64,000 nucleotides of DNA from Deltaproteobacteria bacterium. Its GTDB lineage: Bacteria; Myxococcota_A; UBA9042; PHBI01. The position numbers and the translations under genes were made by a program. The notes beneath the pieces were generated by a model. It had not been told where the DNA came from. It searched no databases and saw only the letters and a program-made list of their open reading frames with translations. The stretch is taken from assembly GCA_011526585.1 (NCBI GenBank), contig WYBB01000210.1:18623-82622 (forward strand), written 5' to 3'. The first letter of the stretch is position 1. Each line of letters opens with the position of its first letter. Below are positions 1 through 7,094 of this stretch, piece by piece.

Positions 1-2478
1 AAGGCCTACATGGCCGAGGTCCGCGCCGCGCTGCCGCCGGGCGTCGAGGTCGCGATCTGGAACGACATGAGCGACCTCTTCAAGCAGCGCCTGTCGCTCC
101 TGACCGACAACGCCCTCCTGAGCTTCGTGCTCGTGCTCTTCGTGCTCGGCCTCTTCCTCGAGATGCGCCTCGCCTTCTGGGTGACGACCGGGATCCCGGT
201 CTCGATCCTCGGCTCCTTCGTCTTCCTCGGCTCGACCGACGTCTCGATCAACATGGTCTCGATGTTCGCGTTCATCGTCACCGTCGGCATCGTCGTCGAC
301 GACGCCATCGTCGTCGGCGAGAACGTCTGGCAGAAGCGCGAGCAGGGCCTGCCGCCCATGCGCGCCGCCATCGAGGGCGCACGCGAGGTGGCGGTGCCGG
401 TGACCTTCTCGGTGCTCACCACCGTCGCCGCCTTCATGCCGATGCTCTTCGTGCCCGGCGTGCAGGGCAAGATCTTCGCCGCCATCCCGGCGGTGGTGAT
501 CTCGGTGCTGATGCTCTCGCTCATCGAGAGCTTCTTCATCCTGCCGGCCCACCTCGGCCACGAGGGCAAGAAGCGCCCGCTCTGGCAGCACATGCGCACC
601 TGGGCGGTCGTCTTCGCCGTCGCCGGGCTCCTCTTCGGCGGTCGCGTCGTCGGCAACACGCTCCTCGCTCTCCTCGCCGGCGCGCTGGTCGGGGCGGCGA
701 TCCCGGTCGTGCTCACGGTGATCTCGCTGGTGATGACCACGCTGCGCCGCCTCGTCACGCGCGCCTTCGAGTTCGTCGTGCACCGCATGTACGCGCCCTT
801 CATCGGTCACGCGCTGCGCTTCCGCTACCTCACCCTCGGCGTCGCGGTGGCGGTGATGGTGCTGATCTTCGCCCAGCCGATGAGCGGTCGCCTGCGCTTT
901 TCGCAGTTCCCGCAGATCGAGCTCGACATGGTCTCGCTTGACGCCACGCTGCCCTTCGGCTCGCCGATCGCCGACAGCGAGGCGGTGCGCGACCGCGTCG
1001 TCGCCGCCGCCAAGGCGGTGCTCGCCAAGAAGGGCGACTTCGATGCCGTCTCACGCGGGATCTTCGCGCAGATCGGCGGCGGCGTTCAGTCCGTGGGGCC
1101 GGTCGCCGCCCAGGGGCAGGCGGGCGCGCACCAGGTCTCGGTGCGCGTCGCGCTGGTGCCCGCCAAGGAGCGCGACTTCGGCGCCTTCGACTACCTGCGC
1201 GAGTGGCGCATGGCGGTCGGGCAGATCGCCGGCGTCGACAAGCTCGGCTTCCGCGCGTCCTTCTCCAGCCAGAAGCCGATCTCGATCATCCTGCTCGGCG
1301 ACGAGATCCGCCAGCTCGAGCACGCCGCCACCGACATCGCCGCCATGCTCGCGACGTTCTCCGGCGTGACCGACATCGATCCCGGCCACCAGCCGGGCAA
1401 GCCGCAGATCGACTTCGTACCGACGCGGCTCGGCGAGGCGGCCGGCCTCACCACCGCCGAGATCGGCCGCCAGGTGCGCAGCGCCTTCTTCGGCGCCGAG
1501 GCCGGGCGCCAGCAGCGCGACTCGGACGAGCTCAAGGTGATGGTGCGCCTGCCGGCGTCCGAGCGTCGGAGCGAGCACGACATCGAGCGGCTCATGCTGC
1601 GCACGCCCGGCGGCCAGGAGATCCCGTTCCGCATGGCGGCCTCGATCACGCGCGGCAACGCCTTCACCGCCATCGCCCACGAGTCGGAGCGCCGCGCCAT
1701 CGAGGTCAGCGCCGAGGTCGACCTCGCGCTGACGACCGCCGAGGAGGTCTACCTCTCGCTGCTCGGCCCCGAGGGGCGCATCGCCCAGGTGCTCCAGGCG
1801 CACCCGGGCGTGAGCTACGACCTCGGCGGCGAGCGGCGTGAGCAGGGCGAGGCCAACCAGGCGCTCTTCCTCGGCGCGATCTTCTCGCTCTTCGCGATCT
1901 ACGCGCTCATCTCCATCCCGTTTCGCAGCTTCGTGCGCGGCTTCGCGGTGATCTTCGCCGTGCCCATGGCCGCGGGCTGGGCGATCCTCGCGCACATCCT
2001 GCTCGGCTACGACATGTCGATGATCTCGCTGATGGGCATGCTGGCGCTGGCCGGCGTGGCGGTGAACGACTCGATCGTGCTCGTCAGCACCGCGCTCGAC
2101 ATGCAGCGCGACGAGCGCGTCTCGGCGTTCGAGGCGATGCGCCAGGCGGGGGCGCGCCGCTTCCGGCCGATCTGGCTGACCTCGCTCACGACCTTCCTCG
2201 GGCTGGCGCCGATGATCTTCGAGACCTCGGTCCAGGCGCGCTTCCTCATCCCGATGGCCATCGCGCTCGGCTTCGGGATCCTCTTCGCGACGATCTCGAC
2301 CCTCATCGTGGTGCCCGCCTTCTACCTCGTGCTCGAGGACATCAAGCGCCTCTTCGGCTACGGCCCGGGCGTTCACGCGCCGCCGCCACGCGACGACGAG
2401 GAGGCGAGCCCACCCGGCGCCGCGCCCGAGCCAGGCGCGGCCGAGGCGACCGTGCTGACCGAGCCGGCGACCGGTTGA
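1..2478 (+). CDS. RND-family efflux transporter, inner-membrane pump (5' end outside the window)
   Basis: The reading frame is open from base 1, so the N-terminus is lost to the window edge; about 825 of the usual 1,000-1,050 residues are present. The fragment begins in the first periplasmic loop. It contains a hydrophobic helix at about residues 34-50 and the TM4 motif GIVVDDAIVVGEN with two Asp at residues 100-101, the proton-relay pair of HAE1-type pumps. Large periplasmic domains and the second bundle of membrane helices follow. In the second bundle the site usually occupied by the relay Lys (TKNSILLVD in the other pump of this window) reads VNDSIVLVS, with Asn at 689. It ends in a Pro/Glu/Ala-rich cytoplasmic tail (about residues 785-825). 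Substrate cannot be told from sequence. A partner adaptor, if any, would lie to the left of the window. Confidence 0.93.
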   Translation, partial: KAYMAEVRAALPPGVEVAIWNDMSDLFKQRLSLLTDNALLSFVLVLFVLGLFLEMRLAFWVTTGIPVSILGSFVFLGSTDVSINMVSMFAFIVTVGIVVDDAIVVGENVWQKREQGLPPMRAAIEGAREVAVPVTFSVLTTVAAFMPMLFVPGVQGKIFAAIPAVVISVLMLSLIESFFILPAHLGHEGKKRPLWQHMRTWAVVFAVAGLLFGGRVVGNTLLALLAGALVGAAIPVVLTVISLVMTTLRRLVTRAFEFVVHRMYAPFIGHALRFRYLTLGVAVAVMVLIFAQPMSGRLRFSQFPQIELDMVSLDATLPFGSPIADSEAVRDRVVAAAKAVLAKKGDFDAVSRGIFAQIGGGVQSVGPVAAQGQAGAHQVSVRVALVPAKERDFGAFDYLREWRMAVGQIAGVDKLGFRASFSSQKPISIILLGDEIRQLEHAATDIAAMLATFSGVTDIDPGHQPGKPQIDFVPTRLGEAAGLTTAEIGRQVRSAFFGAEAGRQQRDSDELKVMVRLPASERRSEHDIERLMLRTPGGQEIPFRMAASITRGNAFTAIAHESERRAIEVSAEVDLALTTAEEVYLSLLGPEGRIAQVLQAHPGVSYDLGGERREQGEANQALFLGAIFSLFAIYALISIPFRSFVRGFAVIFAVPMAAGWAILAHILLGYDMSMISLMGMLALAGVAVNDSIVLVSTALDMQRDERVSAFEAMRQAGARRFRPIWLTSLTTFLGLAPMIFETSVQARFLIPMAIALGFGILFATISTLIVVPAFYLVLEDIKRLFGYGPGVHAPPPRDDEEASPPGAAPEPGAAEATVLTEPATG

Positions 2479-2509
2479 AGGCGGCGCGGTTCCCGCGTAG
2501 CCTCGACCC

Positions 2510-2956
2510 ATGTCGGAAGCAACGCCCATTCGGGGCTCGTGTCTGTGTGGCGGAGTCACCTTCGAGCTCGTGCCGCCGACGGACTTCGTCGCGCACTGTC
2601 ACTGCAAGAGCTGCCGGCTCTCGCACGGGGCGGCCTTCGTCACCTGGACCGGCGTGCCGATGGCGCGCTTCCGGCTGACCGCCGGCGAGACCCTGCTCAA
2701 GTGGTACGCCTCGTCGGCGTGGATCGAGTGGGGTTTCTGCTCGGTGTGCGGCAGCTCGATGCTCTATCGCGCGGTCGCCGAGGGCCATCCCGAGGCGCCC
2801 AAGGTCGATCGCATGTACGTCACCGCGGCCAGCCTCGTCGACCCGCTCGACAAGCCGCCGCTGGTCCACGTGAGCTGGGAGGAGCACCTGCCCTGGCTCA
2901 GCATCCCCGACGGGCTGCCGAAGCATCGCGGCAAGACCGCCGAGCGCATCGAGTAG
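2510..2956 (+). CDS. GFA-family zinc protein (glutathione-dependent formaldehyde-activating enzyme/CENP-V fold)
   Basis: This 148-residue protein has the full cysteine pattern of the GFA family: CLC at 11-13, CHCKSC at 30-35 and CSVC at 77-80. Seven Cys are thus placed to bind a structural and a catalytic zinc. Family members include Gfa, which was described as accelerating the formaldehyde-glutathione reaction, but most are uncharacterised and the true substrate here is unknown. The length fits the family (about 130-190 residues). It starts 31 nt after the RND pump stop on the same strand and may be co-transcribed. No neighbouring formaldehyde dehydrogenase supports a detoxification role, so only the fold and zinc binding are firm. 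Confidence 0.85.
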   Translation: MSEATPIRGSCLCGGVTFELVPPTDFVAHCHCKSCRLSHGAAFVTWTGVPMARFRLTAGETLLKWYASSAWIEWGFCSVCGSSMLYRAVAEGHPEAPKVDRMYVTAASLVDPLDKPPLVHVSWEEHLPWLSIPDGLPKHRGKTAERIE

Positions 2957-3010
2957 CCAGAAGTCGGCTCGGCTTGCATCGAGTCGTCGCGCTCACTACT
3001 GCTTGCGCGC

Positions 3011-4261
3011 ATGTCGCTCCGACCCAACCTCCTCCTCTGTTCCCTCGTGCTCACTACCGCCTGCGGCGGTGACGAGCCCGCCACCTCCACCGATACGGCC
3101 AACGACACCGGCCAGAGCGCCGAGGTCGACGCGCCCGACCCGTTCGGCTGCACGCCGCTGGCGCGCGCCGATCTCGCGGCGCTCGTCTTCGACAAGCAGG
3201 ACGACGTCTCGACCAGCTACAGCATGGAGCTCGGGGTCGACGTCGGCGTGCCCGCCGCCGACTATCTCGTGCTCCAGTTCATCAACTACAACGAGCGCAT
3301 CGAGCAGGCGACCGGCACCTTCGCGCTCGACGAGGCCCCCAACGACAACTTCGGCACCTGCCCCGAGTGCGTGGCGATCTGGGTCGACCAGGCCGACCCG
3401 AGCCTGCCGCCCGGCAAGGTGCTCTTCCAGAGCTCCGGCACGATCACGCTCGACCTCGACCCGCGCACGCGCCGCCTCGTCGGGCGCCTCGAGGGCGTGC
3501 GCTTCCGCGAGATCGCCATCGATCCGATGACGCTCTCGTCGACCTTCGTGCCCGACGGCGAGTGCATGGTCATGAGCGAGCCCCTCGACTTCGCCTTCCG
3601 CTGGGTGCCGCCGGAGTGGACCTGCGACGCGGGCGCCTACCACCATGACGACGGCTGCGACTGCGCTTGCGGCGCGCCCGACCCGGACTGCGCCCCGAGC
3701 ATCTTCGACTCACCGCTCGCGGTGCCGTCGAGCGACTGCACGGACGGCGAGCTCTGCGTCGAAGGCCGCTGCGCCGCCACGTGCGCCATCGCCTTCGGCG
3801 ACACCCCTGCGCGGGCCTGCCCGAGCGGTCAGCTCTGCACCATCGAGCTGCCCGACGATCTCTGCGCGAGCGGCGTGCCGGTCGACCCGGCCGCGCTCGG
3901 CCAGGCCTGCACGACCAGCGCCACCTACTGCGCGGTCGCCGACGGCCTGCCCGGCGGCCTCTGCTCGTGGGACACGCTGCCGACCTGCCGCCCGCTCTGC
4001 GCATCGCGCGCCGACTGCGCGCCCGAGGAGCACTGCTACGTCATGCGCGGCGACCCGATGCTCGGCGAGGGCAAGGGCTACTGCACCGACGGCGCGCCCT
4101 CGGCCTGGTACTGCGAGCCCGACAAGTGGGAAGACGGCCAGGTCTGCCACTGCGGCTGCGGCTTCGGCGATCCCGACTGCGACAACCCCGCGCTGCCCGT
4201 CGAGGGCTGCGAAGGCGGTGCGCGCTGCGGCGACGACGGTCTCTGCCCCGACACGCCGTGA
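3011..4261 (+). CDS. Cys-rich putative lipoprotein of unknown function
   Basis: The protein has 416 residues. The N-terminus is a short signal sequence ending in LTTAC (Cys18), a probable lipobox, followed by an acidic/Thr-rich linker. Residues about 40-200 form an Asp/Leu-rich beta domain with few Cys. The C-terminal half is densely disulfide-rich, with CDCACGAPDPDC and CHCGCGFGDPDC modules that repeat one another around residues 215-230 and 380-395. This pattern of a CxCxCG.xDPDC module recurs in secreted proteins of myxobacteria-like genomes, but I do not recognise a named family. It is probably exported to the outer membrane or cell surface. It is convergent with the downstream SDR gene, 24 nt away. 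Confidence 0.7.
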   Translation: MSLRPNLLLCSLVLTTACGGDEPATSTDTANDTGQSAEVDAPDPFGCTPLARADLAALVFDKQDDVSTSYSMELGVDVGVPAADYLVLQFINYNERIEQATGTFALDEAPNDNFGTCPECVAIWVDQADPSLPPGKVLFQSSGTITLDLDPRTRRLVGRLEGVRFREIAIDPMTLSSTFVPDGECMVMSEPLDFAFRWVPPEWTCDAGAYHHDDGCDCACGAPDPDCAPSIFDSPLAVPSSDCTDGELCVEGRCAATCAIAFGDTPARACPSGQLCTIELPDDLCASGVPVDPAALGQACTTSATYCAVADGLPGGLCSWDTLPTCRPLCASRADCAPEEHCYVMRGDPMLGEGKGYCTDGAPSAWYCEPDKWEDGQVCHCGCGFGDPDCDNPALPVEGCEGGARCGDDGLCPDTP

Positions 4262-4285
4262 GGCATGCGCGCGCCGCCGCGCCGA

Positions 4286-5269
4286 TCACTTGCCCGGGTA
4301 GCGCAGCGCCCCCTCCTGGGACCAGGGCAGCGGCGTGATCACCGGGTCGAGGCGCACCTCGGACCAGGACAGGGCCACCCCGCGCTCGCCGGCGTCGGGA
4401 GCGGGCCCGACCTCGAGCTGGAAGAAGCGCTCGGCGAGCTCGGCCGCGGGGCGGCCGATGAGCTGGAAGAGCGCGGCCGAGGCCTCCTCGGGCTCGAGCA
4501 TGCGCGGCTGCCAGCGCCCGAAGACCTTGGCGTTGTCGACGTAGGCCTCGGTCATGGCGGTGCGCACGAACGGGTAGCCGACCGAGAACGCCGTGACCTT
4601 GGCGGCGTCCTTGCCGAGGTTCGTGCGCAGGATCTTCGGCAGCGAGAGCACCGCCCAGTTGGCGGCGCAGTAGCCGGGCACGCCCGCGCCGGGGTCGTGG
4701 GCCTGGCGCGAGGAGATGTACACGATGGTGAGCTCGCCGCCGGCGTGCAGCGCCTCGCTCGCGAAGAGGTGGGTCATCGCCATGAAGCCGTCGAGCTTGG
4801 TGTCGATCACGTCGCGCGACTGCTCGAGGTTCTTGACGAAGGCCTGGCGCACGCGCGCGCGGCGGCCGGCCGACGACTCGTCGCCCTTTTCGCGCGGGGC
4901 CTTGCCGAAGACGTAGCCGTCCTCGCTGCGGCCGCTGTTGCAGATCAGGAGGTCGGGCGGCGCGCCCATCTTGTTGATGACGTAGGAGCGGATCGCCCAG
5001 ACGTCGCGCGGGTTGGTGACGTCGGCCTGCACCGGGAAGGCGTTGCCACCGGCGGCGTTGATCGCGTCGACCGTCGCGAGACCGTCCTCATAGGAGGCGT
5101 GGAAGTGCACCGCGACCGAGGCCGCGCCCGAGAGGCCGGCCGAGAAGGCGAAGGCCTGGCCGAGGCCATGGTGCTTGCCGCTGCCGGTGATGAAGACGCG
5201 GCGGCCGGCGACGGCGCCTGCGAGGTCGGCGGGCAGCTTGAACGGGGTCGGGTCGACGGTCGTGGACAT
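4286..5269 (-). CDS. short-chain dehydrogenase/reductase with atypical active site
   Basis: A 327-residue Rossmann-fold protein with a nucleotide-binding glycine motif (TGSGKHHGLGQ, about residues 25-35), an NSG element in the strand-4 position (CNSGRSEDG) and the SDR catalytic region YISSRQAH...GYCAAN. The active-site tetrad normally has YxxxK; here it reads YCAAN, so the catalytic Lys is replaced by Asn. The general layout resembles enoyl-ACP reductase-like SDRs, which also tolerate changes in this motif, but I cannot assign a substrate. I chose the start at 5269 because GAGGAG lies 5 nt upstream of it; the frame is open further but that part looks non-coding. It is divergent from fumC with a 153-nt intergenic region. 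Confidence 0.8.
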   Translation of the reverse strand: MSTTVDPTPFKLPADLAGAVAGRRVFITGSGKHHGLGQAFAFSAGLSGAASVAVHFHASYEDGLATVDAINAAGGNAFPVQADVTNPRDVWAIRSYVINKMGAPPDLLICNSGRSEDGYVFGKAPREKGDESSAGRRARVRQAFVKNLEQSRDVIDTKLDGFMAMTHLFASEALHAGGELTIVYISSRQAHDPGAGVPGYCAANWAVLSLPKILRTNLGKDAAKVTAFSVGYPFVRTAMTEAYVDNAKVFGRWQPRMLEPEEASAALFQLIGRPAAELAERFFQLEVGPAPDAGERGVALSWSEVRLDPVITPLPWSQEGALRYPGK

Positions 5270-5360
5270 GGGGGCTCCTCGAGGGGCGGCTGGCGGGATG
5301 ACGCGGCGCGTCACGGCGCATGGTAAGCGGCCCCGGAGCGAGAATCAACCTTGGATTGAA

Positions 5361-5389
5361 TTGCCGTTCAGCGCCCCGTCTGCTATCTC
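5361..5389 (+). promoter_or_regulatory. putative sigma-70-type promoter of fumC
   Basis: TTGCCG at 5361-5366 and TATCTC at 5384-5389 are separated by 17 nt, in a locally AT-richer stretch between the divergent SDR gene and fumC. A good ribosome-binding site (GGAGG at about 5413-5417) follows, with the fumC ATG at 5423. The match is by eye only. Confidence 0.35.
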
Positions 5390-5422
5390 GCGCGCACTTT
5401 TCTTTTCGCGACGGAGGACGAC

Positions 5423-6820
5423 ATGACGAGCGGCACGCGCATCGAGAAGGACACCATGGGCGAGATCGCCGTGGCCGACGACAAGCTCTGGGGCGCGCAG
5501 ACCCAGCGCTCGCTCCAGAACTTCGCCATCGGCGAGATCCGCTTCACGCGCCCGATGATCCGCGCGTTCGGCGTGCTCAAGAAGGCCGCGGCCAAGGTCA
5601 ACCGCGACCTCGGGCTCCTCGCCGAGGACAAGCAGACCCTCATCGCGCGTGTCTGTGACGAGGTGATCGCCGGCGAGCACGACGCACACTTCCCGCTGGT
5701 CGTGTTCCAGACCGGCTCGGGCACCCAGACGAACATGAACGTCAACGAGGTGATCTCCAACCGCGCCATCCAGATCACCGGCGGCGTGCTCGGCTCGAAG
5801 AAGCCGATCCACCCCAACGACGACGTCAACAAGTCGCAGTCGTCCAACGACACCTTCCCGACGGCGATGCACATCGCCGCGGCCGAGGAGCTGGTTCATC
5901 GCCTCGTCCCTGCCGTGCGCGCCCTGCGCGACGTGCTCGCCGACAAGGCCCGCGCCTTCTCGGCGATCGTCAAGATCGGGCGCACGCACCTGCAGGACGC
6001 GACGCCGCTCACCCTCGGCCAGGAGATCTCCGGCTGGGTCGCGCAGCTCGACCACGGCCTCCAGCGCATCGACGCGGTCCTGCCGCACCTCTACGAGCTC
6101 GCGCTCGGCGGCACCGCGGTCGGCACCGGCCTCAACTCGCACCCCGAGTACGCGGCGCGCGTCGCCGCCGAGATCGCCGCGCTCACCGGCCTGCCGTTCG
6201 TCAGCGCGCCGAACAAGTTCGAGTCCCTCGCCGCGCACGACGCGGTCGCCTTCGCCTCGGGCGCGCTGCGCACGCTCGGCGGCAGCCTCATGAAGATCGC
6301 CAACGACGTGCGCTGGCTCGCGTCGGGGCCGCGCTCGGGCATCGGCGAGCTCAGGATCCCCGAGAACGAACCGGGCTCCTCGATCATGCCGGGCAAGGTC
6401 AACCCGACCCAGTGCGAGGCCCTGACCATGGTCGTCTGCCAGGTCTACGGCAACGACGCCGCCCTCGCGTTTGCCGCCTCGCAGGGCAACTTCGAGCTCA
6501 ACGTCTACAAGCCGGTGATGATCCACAACCTGCTCGAGTCGGTGCGCCTGCTCGCCGACGGCTGCGACTCGTTCCGCACCCACTGCGCGATCGGCATCGA
6601 GCCCAACCGCGCGCGCATCGACGAGCTCGTCGCCAACTCGCTGATGCTGGTGACCGCGCTCAACACGCACATCGGCTACGACAAGGCGGCCGCCATCGCC
6701 AAGAAGGCCTACAAGGAGGACACGACCCTCAAGGCCGCCGCGCTCGCGCTCGGCTACGTCAGCGCCGAGGACTTCGATCGCTGGGTCGACCCCACGACGA
6801 TGACCGAGCCCAACCCGTGA
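5423..6820 (+). CDS. fumC: fumarate hydratase, class II
   Basis: The enzyme interconverts fumarate and malate in the TCA cycle as a soluble homotetramer without an iron-sulfur cluster. The 465-residue length is standard. It carries the family signature GSSIMPGKVN at residues 318-327 and the TGRTH-type substrate motif as GRTHLQDATP with His189, equivalent to His188 of E. coli FumC. The N-terminal segment MGEIAVADDKLWGAQTQRS is typical of class II fumarases rather than aspartase. A GGAGG ribosome-binding site lies 6 nt before the ATG. It stands alone between the divergent SDR and the TamA-like gene and probably has its own promoter. The oxygen-stable fumarase fits an aerobic organism. Confidence 0.96.
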   Translation: MTSGTRIEKDTMGEIAVADDKLWGAQTQRSLQNFAIGEIRFTRPMIRAFGVLKKAAAKVNRDLGLLAEDKQTLIARVCDEVIAGEHDAHFPLVVFQTGSGTQTNMNVNEVISNRAIQITGGVLGSKKPIHPNDDVNKSQSSNDTFPTAMHIAAAEELVHRLVPAVRALRDVLADKARAFSAIVKIGRTHLQDATPLTLGQEISGWVAQLDHGLQRIDAVLPHLYELALGGTAVGTGLNSHPEYAARVAAEIAALTGLPFVSAPNKFESLAAHDAVAFASGALRTLGGSLMKIANDVRWLASGPRSGIGELRIPENEPGSSIMPGKVNPTQCEALTMVVCQVYGNDAALAFAASQGNFELNVYKPVMIHNLLESVRLLADGCDSFRTHCAIGIEPNRARIDELVANSLMLVTALNTHIGYDKAAAIAKKAYKEDTTLKAAALALGYVSAEDFDRWVDPTTMTEPNP

Positions 6821-7094
6821 CCCCGCCCGCGGGCGACCCATCGTCCGCGGGCGAGCCGTCGCGCCGCAGCGGGAGTGGACCGCGACCGCGGATTTGATCA
6901 TGCTCGCCGGGATGGTCACACGTCGGTCCCCGGTCATGAGGAAACGGCAGCTCGCGACCCGAAGCTCCGGGGACGCCGCGAGGGCTCGGTCGAGCCCGAC
7001 GAGGGCGGCGGAGGGCGCAGGGTCGCGAGCGATACGGCGGACGTGCCCATGGGCGCTTCCATCATCCGTGGTGGCGACCGTCCATGGGCACGTC

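Noticed and set aside
1..2478. Pseudogene call for the left-edge RND pump
   Set aside because: It lacks its N-terminus only because the window starts inside it; the frame is intact to the stop.
6821..7094. Terminator or gene in the fumC-tamA interval
   Set aside because: There are GCCCGCGGGC palindromes and a repeated CCGCGGGCGA near 6823-6855, but no long stem with a loop; the open frame into tamA is Arg/Ser-rich. I see nothing firm here.
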